From a virus, in IMG/VR virus record IMGVR_UViG_3300045972_000282, positions 1 to 36,363 of that record: a stretch of 36,363 nucleotides of DNA; one strand, 5' to 3'. Position numbers and translations under genes: made by a program. Position 1 is the stretch's first letter; each line of letters starts with the position of its first letter. The notes under the pieces are model-generated. The model was given only the letters and a program-made list of their open reading frames with translations, did not search any database and was not told where the DNA came from. Positions 1 to 5,675 of the stretch are shown here, piece by piece.

Positions 1-21
1 GTTTCAACGGCTTTTAATGCC

Positions 22-59
22 AAAAAAGAGGGGTTATCTGATGATAACCCCTTGTTTTT
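22..59 (-). terminator. Rho-independent terminator of tRNA-Arg (left copy)
   Basis: A perfect 9-bp stem, GGGGTTATC (30-38) with GATAACCCC (43-51), closes a four-base loop. On the minus strand it is followed by TCTTTTTT. On the plus strand it is followed by a T-rich tract as well, so it can work in both directions. It sits just downstream of the CCA end of the tRNA fragment and of the integrase stop codon, and so may also end integrase transcription. Confidence 0.85.
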
Positions 60-61
60 AT

Positions 62-107
62 TGGCGCGCCCTGCAGGATTCGAACCTGCGGCCTACGGCT
101 TAGAAGG
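62..107 (-). pseudogene. tRNA-Arg(TCT) 3' fragment carried by the phage att site
   Basis: Reading the minus strand gives the anticodon loop CTTCTAAG, variable region, T-arm (GGTTCGAATCC) and an acceptor strand ending in CCA. The 5' half is missing: the sequence changes to phage DNA at 108. This is the phage-donated copy that restores the 3' end of the tRNA on integration. It has no promoter or 5' half here and should not make a tRNA. Confidence 0.9.
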
Positions 108-120
108 GCATAGAAAAGTT

Positions 121-1263
121 TTATTTATCAGTAGTTTTCGCTTTTTGTTGACGATTGGTTGACGGTTTCCGCTTTTCAAGTAGGTCAAGCGACTGTTTCA
201 GATCATGCGGGGCAAGGTGTGTGTACCGCATTGTCGTGGATAGTGATTTATGGCCGTGCCACTCTTTAACCCTGACAACATCAACCCCGGCGATCAGCTG
301 CCGCGTCACCGATGTGTGCCGAAGCACGTACGGGACAAAATCTTCGTCCTGCTCTCTTCCCAGTTTCTTCCGCATCCATTCCCATGATTTGTCAACCTGG
401 TAGATATCGATATCAAACAGCCGCCCAGATTCATTTTTTACTCTCTTTTTTAGAATCGCCTTGACGCGTTTGGTCATGTGGATGCTGCGGGGTTTGTCCG
501 TTTTGTTGATCCAGATGGTGATCATGTTGGTATCAAAGTTTATGTCGCCCAGGGGAAGGTTGAGCAGCTCCCCTGATCTCATGCCAGTATCAACCAGGCA
601 GACGACCAGATCAGGCATTTCAACATAAAAGCCCCGGCGTTGTTTTGCCGGGTCCACCTCGGAAAATGTTTTAATGATCTGTTTCTCTTCGGCGTCGGAG
701 ATGATACAGATCCGGCCCTCGGTCTCCGGATCGAACTCGATGAACTTATAAGAAAGGTCATTATATTTGAGGATGGCCCGTAACGTGCTGCGGTATTTAT
801 TGGCGGTTGTGTCTCCGGTGCCGCGATCAGCAAGAACCTTGGCCAGCTGCGTCATGTGCTTTTTGCCGATGGTATTGATGGGGATATCGCCTATTGCCTC
901 CTGAAGCAATTCAGCGCGCCTGCGGCTTCCTTCACCATCCTTTTTCTTTTTCCAGCGGGCTTCGTACAGGGTTGCGATCGCAGTGGACAACAGGGGGGAT
1001 TCCTGGTTGATCTGATAGGTATCGTAAAAGATTTCAGCTTCAGCTTTTTTAAGGGCTGATTCTGCGTGCTGTTTCTGGCGGCCTATGGCTTGAATGTGGC
1101 GCTTTCCATCAACAATAACCTTGATGTACCAGTCTGTGGAATATGCGGGAGCTGCGCCACATTTGGGGCAGGGTGGGATAGTGGGAAGCAGTTCGGTGTG
1201 CCAGTTCTGCTTCCCGCACCCTGGACAGCGCAGGATCTTGAATATGGGGTTCTTGATGGCCAT
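121..1263 (-). CDS. int: Tyrosine recombinase / phage integrase with N-terminal zinc ribbon
   Basis: A 380-residue site-specific recombinase that would integrate and excise the phage at tRNA-Arg. A zinc ribbon (C13, C16, C32, C35) precedes an arm-type/SAM-like region (about 45-180) and the catalytic domain (about 190-360). The catalytic set is R229 (DTGMRSGEL), K254 or K257, R315 and H316 (VLRHTSVT), H338 (GHKS) and the nucleophile Y347 (TTMRYTHL). In box II the usual HxxR has Tyr (Y312) at the His position. The gene ends 14 bases from attL, which is normal for integrases. Its last codons overlap two GTTGACG repeats that recur beside attR. The start codon is ATG at 1261-1263; the neighbouring cargo gene ends at 1266, so the two are probably co-transcribed. 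Confidence 0.95.
   Translation of the reverse strand: MAIKNPIFKILRCPGCGKQNWHTELLPTIPPCPKCGAAPAYSTDWYIKVIVDGKRHIQAIGRQKQHAESALKKAEAEIFYDTYQINQESPLLSTAIATLYEARWKKKKDGEGSRRRAELLQEAIGDIPINTIGKKHMTQLAKVLADRGTGDTTANKYRSTLRAILKYNDLSYKFIEFDPETEGRICIISDAEEKQIIKTFSEVDPAKQRRGFYVEMPDLVVCLVDTGMRSGELLNLPLGDINFDTNMITIWINKTDKPRSIHMTKRVKAILKKRVKNESGRLFDIDIYQVDKSWEWMRKKLGREQDEDFVPYVLRHTSVTRQLIAGVDVVRVKEWHGHKSLSTTMRYTHLAPHDLKQSLDLLEKRKPSTNRQQKAKTTDK
143..166. promoter_or_regulatory. Candidate integrase arm-type sites (left), inside the int 3' end
   Basis: Two copies of GTTGACG (147-153 and 158-164) sit 11 bases apart. The 24-base block that contains them matches 36166-36189 near attR at 22 of 24 positions and in the same orientation. 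Paired short direct repeats flanking both att sites are the expected layout of integrase N-domain (arm) binding sites. Their position within the coding sequence for the C-terminal tail of the integrase is unusual. Function is inferred. Confidence 0.6.
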
Positions 1264-1265
1264 GA

Positions 1266-1826
1266 TTACAGTTGATCGATATTATTTTGTTCGCTTTTTA
1301 CGGTTGATTTTTCAAAACTATTTTTTTCATGGTAAAGGAGCCGCTGATTAACTTCGAACCGATCACCATCCAGCATCAATGATATGTATGATCTGGGTAT
1401 TTTCCATCCGGAAAAATATGATAAATGCCCTACGGCCACGGCCATACCCCAATGTTGTGGATCGTTTTTGTATAAATCATTTTTCCAGTCGATTGACTCT
1501 TTATCTGGGGCCCCATACTTTTTTGAAAGAAGATCAAGCATTGTATTGTAATCATCAATATAATCAGTCGTATTGGTGTGTTTTGTGTAGTTTGTAATAA
1601 TTGCGTTCACCAATTTATCGTTTTCAAAGTTGTACAAAACTAGGGTTTTAATACCGGCCAATGATGATTTGAAACCCAATGCATCTTTTTTAACGTAGTC
1701 CGGTTTAACTTTTTCTATCGCCATCACTTTTTTCTTTGAATCTCCCCAGGATACATTTCTTAAATCAGCAGAAAAAGAAGTTGTGCATGTTACAATCAAA
1801 GCTATTAATATTATTAATGTTTTCAT
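1266..1826 (-). CDS. Secreted hypothetical protein (probable lysogenic-conversion cargo)
   Basis: A 186-residue protein with a clear Sec signal peptide (MKTLIILIALIVTCTTSFSA, cleavage near residue 20). The mature part starts LRNVSWGDSKKKVMAIE. This WG-x2-KxxV pattern is common in small secreted proteins of unknown function. A strong ribosome site (TAGGAGGT, eight bases before ATG) precedes it. It is visibly AT-richer than its neighbours and lies between int and the repressor, transcribed leftward, the usual place for cargo (moron) genes expressed from the prophage. A single Cys lies only in the signal peptide and does not form a good lipobox. The function is unknown; periplasmic or extracellular localisation is inferred. 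Confidence 0.75.
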   Translation of the reverse strand: MKTLIILIALIVTCTTSFSADLRNVSWGDSKKKVMAIEKVKPDYVKKDALGFKSSLAGIKTLVLYNFENDKLVNAIITNYTKHTNTTDYIDDYNTMLDLLSKKYGAPDKESIDWKNDLYKNDPQHWGMAVAVGHLSYFSGWKIPRSYISLMLDGDRFEVNQRLLYHEKNSFEKSTVKSEQNNIDQL

Positions 1827-1904
1827 GTTTTTAACCTCCTACGACATATCCTGTCTTTGTAATATGATAAAAAACTTTCATTCAATGAGCTTAAGGGAGC
1901 TGTG

Positions 1905-2060
1905 ATGAAAGATTATGCCCAGATGTACCACAAGCGTTATAAAATGCCAATTAAACCAACCGTAAAACTCCATCAGATCCGAAAGTTGATATTGTCTGGT
2001 TTGCCACCTGAAATTATTGTAATGCTGATTGCTGCCCTGGTGATCCCGCTGAGAAAATAA
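1905..2060 (+). CDS. Small hypothetical protein with hydrophobic C-terminus
   Basis: A 51-codon ORF beginning MKDYAQMYHKRYKMPIKPTV and ending in a hydrophobic stretch (PPEIIVMLIAALVIPL) before RK. The N-terminal half is basic and tyrosine-rich. An AAGGGAG ribosome site lies about seven bases before the ATG; a GTG three bases upstream is the other possible start. It is divergent from the secreted cargo gene and convergent with the repressor gene, with a hairpin between the two stops. The C-terminal segment could be a short membrane anchor. No family is recognised. Confidence 0.5.
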   Translation: MKDYAQMYHKRYKMPIKPTVKLHQIRKLILSGLPPEIIVMLIAALVIPLRK

Positions 2061-2064
2061 CAGA

Positions 2065-2086
2065 AAGGCCGCAACGCAGCGGCCTT
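2065..2086. terminator. Hairpin between convergent genes, possible bidirectional terminator
   Basis: A perfect 8-bp stem, AAGGCCGC (2065-2072) with GCGGCCTT (2079-2086), has a six-base loop. It lies between the stop of the small plus-strand ORF (2060) and the stop of the repressor (2089). The flanking tracts are AT-rich but lack a clean T run on either strand, so efficiency is uncertain. Confidence 0.5.
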
Positions 2087-2088
2087 CA

Positions 2089-2502
2089 TTATTTATATTT
2101 GTCTCTGATTTCGGCCATCATTTCTTCAATCATGGCCAGTCTTTCTTCTCTTGTTTTGCCCCTGACTTTTACTTCTAGGTAATCTGCCATCAATTTTACT
2201 TCTGGAGAGTAGCCGTCACCAATCTGTTCTGCAATGGTCTGGTGAACTTTATCTATCGTCCCAGTGAATGAGGCGGTGTCTGGTCTTTCTGCTGTTCTAA
2301 AGTCCCCATTAACATCTGACAAAAAAGTCGCAATAGGAATTGAATAAGCTGCCGCTATTTTCTTCAGAGTATCGAGCCGGAGTTCAGATTCGGAGTAAAG
2401 GATCTTGGTGATCGTCCCGTTGCTGATAGAGCACTTACGGGCAATCTCTGTTTGGGAGATACCTTCTCTTACCAATTTTTTAATAAAGTCCCGGGCGCTC
2501 AT
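2089..2502 (-). CDS. CI-like XRE-family phage repressor (no peptidase domain)
   Basis: A 137-residue protein with an N-terminal helix-turn-helix of the XRE/lambda repressor class (about residues 8-60; ISQTEIARKCSISNGTITKIL is the HTH core). The C-terminal part (about 75-137) is charged and helical, probably for oligomerisation. There is no S24/LexA-type Ser-Lys autoprotease, so induction would not be by classic RecA-stimulated self-cleavage. It is transcribed leftward, opposite the Cro-like gene at 2567, which is the standard layout of a genetic switch. It should hold the lytic genes off and maintain the prophage. Its first 35 residues closely resemble the small XRE protein at 2782, suggesting duplication. 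Confidence 0.85.
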   Translation of the reverse strand: MSARDFIKKLVREGISQTEIARKCSISNGTITKILYSESELRLDTLKKIAAAYSIPIATFLSDVNGDFRTAERPDTASFTGTIDKVHQTIAEQIGDGYSPEVKLMADYLEVKVRGKTREERLAMIEEMMAEIRDKYK

Positions 2503-2566
2503 GTTTTTTATACTACCACATAAAATTATGTTGACTTAAATTATTTTACTGTGGCATAAACAGGCC
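2503..2566. promoter_or_regulatory. Divergent promoter/operator region of the lysogeny switch
   Basis: The 64 bases between the divergent repressor and Cro-like starts are very AT-rich. They contain TTTATACTAC (2507-2516), repeated exactly at 2762-2771, and a 14-bp palindrome ACATAA-AA-TTATGT (2518-2531). A second A/T-flanked site, TTTA...TAAA, lies at 2545-2560. A rightward promoter candidate is TTGACT (2531-2536) with an 18-base spacer and CATAAA (2555-2560). That would start transcription at or next to the Cro-like ATG (2567), giving an almost leaderless message. Operator assignments are inferred from symmetry and repetition only. Confidence 0.65.
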
Positions 2567-2761
2567 ATGGAATTCAAAGCGCAAAAACTGATAGATTTAA
2601 GATGGGACAAGCGGATGAAGCAAGTGGAATTAGCCCGTTTGTTAGGTGTTAAGCCGCCTGTAGTCAACAGCTGGGAGAAGGGCAGACATGCCCCTTCTGG
2701 TGCTTTGCTTCTGAGGCTTGCCGAGACGTTGTGTGTTGAACCGTCTTTTTTTTACCAATAA
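2567..2761 (+). CDS. Cro-like XRE-family regulator
   Basis: A 64-residue protein consisting of little more than one XRE helix-turn-helix (about residues 10-58; VELARLLGVKPPVVNSWEKG). It is the first gene on the lytic (rightward) strand, divergent from the repressor. By position and size it should be the Cro counterpart that competes for the switch operators. Only a weak ribosome site (CAGG) is visible, in line with a possibly leaderless transcript. It is less similar to the repressor than is the next gene, so it comes from a different XRE lineage. Exact role is inferred. Confidence 0.8.
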   Translation: MEFKAQKLIDLRWDKRMKQVELARLLGVKPPVVNSWEKGRHAPSGALLLRLAETLCVEPSFFYQ

Positions 2762-2782
2762 TTTATACTACGGTGTAATAAA
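2762..2782. promoter_or_regulatory. Candidate operator over the start of the third XRE gene
   Basis: An imperfect 21-base palindrome with arms TTTAT/ATAAA and an inner AC-G-GT centre lies between the Cro-like stop and the next ATG, whose first base it includes. Its left half, TTTATACTAC, is identical to 2507-2516 in the main operator region. A protein bound here would block transcription or translation of the gene at 2782. No good ribosome site is present, which suggests the start is controlled or weak. Confidence 0.5.
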
Positions 2783-3078
2783 TGACAGCTCGTGAGTTTT
2801 TAAAACAGAAGATCGCCCAGGGTGAAAGCCAGTCCTCGATAGCAAATAGGATTGGCACCTCACAGGCAACTATTTGGAATCTGATAAACGGTAGGGAGCC
2901 TTCATATTCAATATTGTCAAAATTGGCAACAGTGTATGGCTCTGAGTTTGACACTGAAGGCGTATATCTGAAAGTGGACTACCGTATTTCGGACAGCGAC
3001 ATAAATAAGATAGCCACCGCCGTTGTTGATTTGATTGCTGAGCGTTTAACCAGGAAGGAGTCCAGGAATGAACTCTGA
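2782..3078 (+). CDS. Second early XRE-family regulator, paralogue of the repressor N-domain
   Basis: A 98-residue protein with an N-terminal helix-turn-helix (about 8-55; ESQSSIANRIGTSQATIWNLI) and a helical C-terminal tail (about 65-98). The N-terminus MTAREFLKQKIAQGESQ lines up with MSARDFIKKLVREGISQ of the repressor, with matching M, A, R, F, K, G, S and Q and the following IA and TI. It may fill a CII-like or second-repressor role, or form mixed dimers with the repressor. It is transcribed with the Cro-like gene and overlaps the Xis-like gene by 11 bases. A repeated operator-like element covers its start. Confidence 0.75.
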   Translation: MTAREFLKQKIAQGESQSSIANRIGTSQATIWNLINGREPSYSILSKLATVYGSEFDTEGVYLKVDYRISDSDINKIATAVVDLIAERLTRKESRNEL

Positions 3079-3352
3079 CAAGCGAATTGAAAATATCGAA
3101 TCAATGCTGGAGAAGCTTCTGGCTGCCTGTGCATACGAGACACAGGTTCCGATTTCCCTTCGTGATGCCGCTGTGGCCTGCAACGTTACGTTGCGATGGC
3201 TACAAGAGCGGGTCAACCGTGAAGAGATCACCGCATACCGCCATGATGAGACTACCAGCTGGCGTGTATTCCCGAAAGATATACGGGCCTTTTTGATGGC
3301 CGAATCCAACCAAAAGCCTGCAAGGCGTATGCGGGTACTACGGAGGGCGTAA
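3068..3352 (+). CDS. Small HTH DNA-binding protein, excisionase-like
   Basis: A 94-residue protein. The N-terminal third is helical (ENIESMLEKLLAACAY). It is followed by a winged-helix/MerR-type motif of the HTH_17 (excisionase) sort: LRDAAVACNVTLRWLQERVN, then EITAYR and a WRVFPKDIRAFL strand-helix. The C-terminus is Arg-rich. Proteins of this shape act as recombination directionality factors (Xis) or early regulators. There is no other Xis candidate in the element, which favours that reading. The start ATG has AAGGAG about seven bases upstream and overlaps the previous gene by 11 bases; its stop overlaps the next start by one base. Confidence 0.6.
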   Translation: MNSDKRIENIESMLEKLLAACAYETQVPISLRDAAVACNVTLRWLQERVNREEITAYRHDETTSWRVFPKDIRAFLMAESNQKPARRMRVLRRA

Positions 3353-3513
3353 TGGCTCCACCTGATCCATGTAAGGGTTGTAAGTGGGAAGGATGCCGGA
3401 CGGCAGGTTTGGTGAACAGGTTGGCAATCGAATATTGGTTGATGGAGCGCCCGTTTGGTTGTCCGGATTACGAAGAAGAAAGATTCCGAGGCTTGGAGGG
3501 TTGTCATGCATAA
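3352..3513 (+). CDS. Small cysteine-rich protein, possible zinc-binding
   Basis: A 53-residue protein starting MAPPDPCKGCKWEGCRTAGL, with C7, C10, C15, C37 and C51. The CxxC-x4-C arrangement and a later GCPDY suggest a metal-binding knot. The ATG overlaps the previous TAA by one base (TAATG), and the stop lies inside the next gene, so translational coupling is likely. Family unknown. The Cys spacing and gapless overlaps argue that it is real in spite of its size. Confidence 0.6.
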   Translation: MAPPDPCKGCKWEGCRTAGLVNRLAIEYWLMERPFGCPDYEEERFRGLEGCHA

Positions 3514-3718
3514 GCAACAGTTCAAAAGATGGCAGGTGATCGCAGGCTCGTTGTTGTTCGTTGCCGTGATGGGTTTGGTCGGTTCAATCGACCAGGACAG
3601 CAAACAGGCCCACATCGATGAGAAAACCCATGTAAGGGATCAGGTCAAGCAGGCTGTTGATCGTGATGAGAATATCTGGACAGCGTACTACGTCGAGCGT
3701 TCGAGGGCTGGCAAGTGA
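3506..3718 (+). CDS. Small single-pass membrane protein
   Basis: A 70-residue protein with a short basic N-terminus (MHKQQFKRW), one transmembrane helix (about residues 10-30; VIAGSLLFVAVMGLVG) and a charged, probably helical tail. The ATG at 3506 has GGAGGG five bases upstream, and I prefer it to an in-frame upstream start at 3455 that would add an unsupported 17-residue leader. It overlaps the previous gene by eight bases, and its stop overlaps the next GTG start (GTGA). Its function is unknown; it could be a membrane-acting early protein. Confidence 0.6.
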   Translation: MHKQQFKRWQVIAGSLLFVAVMGLVGSIDQDSKQAHIDEKTHVRDQVKQAVDRDENIWTAYYVERSRAGK

Positions 3719-4335
3719 TCGAGCTTTTCAGATGCCATCGCCTTGATGCTTCAATCAGCAAGCGTACCTGTGAGATCAACCGGGCACGCAAAACAGATAT
3801 TTATAAAGATGTGTATTCAGTCAAAGCCTGTGAAGGCTGCAGCGGCCTTGGTGGCCCTGTGACAATCGATCTGGAGGCCACTGTGGCGAAAAAGATTTGT
3901 AGCGTTGATGGATGTTCGAGCGTGATCCATGCGCGGGGTATGTGTTGGAAGCATGAAAGATCGGTCCTGGGTGTTGATCCCAACACTGGCAAACCAATCA
4001 GCAAGGCTGGTGCTATCAAGATTACCAAGAAGGCAACCAAGAAGCCCGCCCCCCATCCTGTCCCTGCCCCCAAAGTGGTCAAAGAGATACCGTCCTGCCC
4101 AGAATGTGGCGTGATCCCATGCGCGTGTTTCGATGAGATGGGTTCGGTGTCATCCGTCACTGATCGTGCGCCATTGAATTTCGGTGGTGTTGCCCAGGTG
4201 GAAGAGTTGAACGCCATGATCGAGTCTAAACGTTTGGAATGGATAGCTGATCTGTACGGCTGCACAACCGAGCGATCACGCGCCAAGGTGTTTCTGGCTA
4301 TGGTTGGCTCGATTGAAGGGCTGGTGTACCAATGA
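3715..4335 (+). CDS. Hypothetical multi-zinc-finger protein
   Basis: A 206-residue protein starting with GTG in a GTGA overlap. It contains three Cys clusters: C7/C19/C39/C42, C62-x4-C67-x9-C77-x2-H80 (CSVDGC...RGMCWKH) and C128-x2-C131 with C136/C138. The middle motif resembles zinc knuckles found next to HNH-type phage nucleases and other nucleic-acid-binding phage proteins, but no HNH core is present. A Lys/Pro-rich linker (about 100-122) separates it from the third cluster. The helical C-terminus ends ERSRAKVFLAMVGSIEGLVYQ. It is probably a nucleic-acid-binding early protein; exact function unknown. Confidence 0.65.
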   Translation: MIELFRCHRLDASISKRTCEINRARKTDIYKDVYSVKACEGCSGLGGPVTIDLEATVAKKICSVDGCSSVIHARGMCWKHERSVLGVDPNTGKPISKAGAIKITKKATKKPAPHPVPAPKVVKEIPSCPECGVIPCACFDEMGSVSSVTDRAPLNFGGVAQVEELNAMIESKRLEWIADLYGCTTERSRAKVFLAMVGSIEGLVYQ

Positions 4336-4487
4336 TATGCCCCAATGAGACCTTGGCCGAGACATTACAGCCCGCAGGGCTGCACTCAGAGGTTTCAGGG
4401 GTTGCGCTCCCGGCCCCCGTTCCCTTCCTTCAGGATAAAGAAATCTCATCCAATCATCCTAAAGGGGGAAGTCATGGCACGAAATGA
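4332..4487 (+). CDS. Small hypothetical protein overlapping its neighbours
   Basis: A 51-codon ORF (MICPNETLAETLQPAGLHSE...) whose ATG overlaps the upstream TGA (ATGA) and whose end runs 14 bases into the minor-tail-Z-like gene. The ATGA overlap, typical of coupled phage genes, is the main support. The composition is ordinary and there is no recognised domain or membrane segment. If it is not a gene, this stretch is a 138-base spacer. Confidence 0.4.
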   Translation: MICPNETLAETLQPAGLHSEVSGVALPAPVPFLQDKEISSNHPKGGSHGTK

Positions 4488-5106
4488 GTTCGTATCGTTA
4501 CGTATTGAAGGGCTGAAGGAAGTAATCGAGGCACTCGATGCTAAGCAGGCACAGAGGGCATCAGCCAGCGCCATCAAGCGTATGACAGAGATGGTCAAGA
4601 CTGAAGCATCAACAGTCATTCGCAATGACTATGCAATCAAGAAGTCTGACCTTGACCCCTTCATGAAGGTACGACCACCACAGTGGAACAATCCTTCCTC
4701 CAGTATCACAGTGACAGGCAAGCCAATCAGCCTGATGTATTTCAATGCCAAGCAGTTGACTGCCCAGAATAGGGTGATCAGCCGGACACAGGGCAAGCAA
4801 CTGAAGCGCGCTTCCCGCTCCCTTGGTCAAGGTGTGACCTACCAGATTCTTAAAGGTCAGTCGAAGAACCTCCCCAACGCATTCATCCAGTACGACTCGC
4901 GCCTTCAACGCCTGATAGTGTTCTACCGTAAGGGCAAGGGCAGGGACACGATCAGATCAGTGAACGTGGTTACCATCGCCAGCCTCTTCGTCAACCCCAA
5001 GACAATGGACGCCATCCAGTCGAAGATCAACGACAACTGGAACCGGATCTTTAAGCATGAGCTGCTGGATGGACCGTATGGTCTGAACGGAAAGGCAAGG
5101 CGATGA
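4474..5106 (+). CDS. Prophage minor tail protein Z-like (tail completion)
   Basis: A 210-residue protein that I recognise as the phage minor tail protein Z family. An N-terminal alpha/beta start (FVSLRIEGLKEVIEAL) is followed by a helix rich in Ala/Lys, the AIKKSDLDPFM segment and a basic C-terminal half. The family length (lambda gpZ, about 190 residues) fits. In lambda, gpZ acts with gpU at the head-proximal end of the tail. Here it lies in the early region between a zinc-finger gene and the replication genes, about 18 kb from the tail module, which is odd. The ATG at 4474 has AAAGGGGGA five to ten bases upstream; an in-frame start at 4345 would add a low-quality leader. Confidence 0.75.
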   Translation: MARNEFVSLRIEGLKEVIEALDAKQAQRASASAIKRMTEMVKTEASTVIRNDYAIKKSDLDPFMKVRPPQWNNPSSSITVTGKPISLMYFNAKQLTAQNRVISRTQGKQLKRASRSLGQGVTYQILKGQSKNLPNAFIQYDSRLQRLIVFYRKGKGRDTIRSVNVVTIASLFVNPKTMDAIQSKINDNWNRIFKHELLDGPYGLNGKARR

Positions 5107-5237
5107 GAAAATCGCGGGTCCTTTCTGAGAGTAAAGGGTTACGGATCGCGAAGCCCGCGAGAAAACACTAGCTAAAGAATTTTTGGAATTGGAAATCAGG
5201 AAGTAGGACCGTTGCAAATTTTTGGAGTGGAGTGATT
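5107..5237 (+). other. 131-bp spacer with nested inverted repeats
   Basis: No convincing gene is present. Outer arms TCGCGGG (5112-5118) and CCCGCGA (5154-5160) enclose a smaller stem CCTTT/AAAGG (5120-5124/5133-5137). The end carries two GGAG motifs before the next start. A 22-codon ORF (5103-5171, basic) begins in the preceding stop codon and is in the same frame as the next gene, separated from it by a TAG. It could be a leader peptide but is unsupported. The element may be a structured mRNA leader. Confidence 0.3.
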
Positions 5238-5675
5238 ATGACGCAAGGAAACAGCAAGATAAACGGATTCACCCCGGCTGAAGCACTGGAAACCTTCAGC
5301 GGTTTTGCTCTCAGTCAGAGTGTTGTTTCTCCCTGGGTGTTTTCAAAACTGCATCCTAATAATGTTTTCACCTGTCCGGCCTGTGGCGATCCGATCAAGT
5401 CAGAGCGCTCTGCTGCCACCTTCAGATCAGGGGGCCGTGTTGCGTGCCTCTCCTGCAAAAAGTTTTTTACCAACCGCACCAATACCATATTGCATGCCTC
5501 TCAGCTGGAGTTCGAGCAGGTCTATCTGATCGCCGTGCTGCTGGCCTTCGCTGATCGTGTCGGTGCTGATCGCATCGCCGCCCGCCGTGAAATTGCTCGT
5601 ATCGTAGGACTCCATCCAGACAGCATCAAGAACTGGCAGGAAAACTTCACCGCCCTGGAGACCCCGCTTGTCTGA
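5238..5675 (+). CDS. Zinc-ribbon / helix-turn-helix DNA-binding protein
   Basis: A 145-residue protein with a zinc ribbon (C46-P-A-C49 ... C70-L-S-C73) followed by a helix-turn-helix (about 110-135; ARREIARIVGLHPDSIKNWQ). The combination resembles the N-terminal zinc-ribbon/HTH part of IS1 InsA-type proteins, but no transposase catalytic domain or terminal repeats are present. It is therefore more likely a phage regulator or replication accessory factor. The ATG at 5238 is preferred over the GTG at 5232 because GGAG sits at 5229-5232. Its end overlaps the helicase start by eight bases, tying it to the replication operon. Confidence 0.65.
   Translation: MTQGNSKINGFTPAEALETFSGFALSQSVVSPWVFSKLHPNNVFTCPACGDPIKSERSAATFRSGGRVACLSCKKFFTNRTNTILHASQLEFEQVYLIAVLLAFADRVGADRIAARREIARIVGLHPDSIKNWQENFTALETPLV

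Larger units (their letters stand above)
1..107. repeat. attL: left copy of 107-bp attachment-site direct repeat
   Basis: These bases are identical to 36244-36350 and diverge right after the shared TTAGAAGG. The repeat comprises the distal 46 bases of a tRNA-Arg gene and its downstream terminator hairpin. It may extend left beyond the window start, since the right copy is preceded by ACG and the left flank is not visible. The strand-exchange core must lie in this segment, most probably in the anticodon-stem/T-arm part as in other tRNA-integrating phages (inference). Confidence 0.95.

Noticed and set aside
4345-4473. N-terminal extension of the minor-tail-Z-like gene
   Set aside because: The extension is Pro/Arg-rich and unlike the family start. 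A good ribosome site precedes the ATG at 4474, and another frame holds a coupled small ORF.
5103-5171. 22-codon ORF in frame with the zinc-ribbon gene, separated by TAG (readthrough?)
   Set aside because: There is no evidence of a readthrough context, and the following gene has its own ribosome site. Mentioned only as a possible leader peptide.
5238-5675. IS1-like transposase reading of the zinc-ribbon/HTH gene
   Set aside because: No catalytic domain, no InsB partner, no terminal inverted repeats or target duplication; it is tightly coupled to the phage helicase gene.
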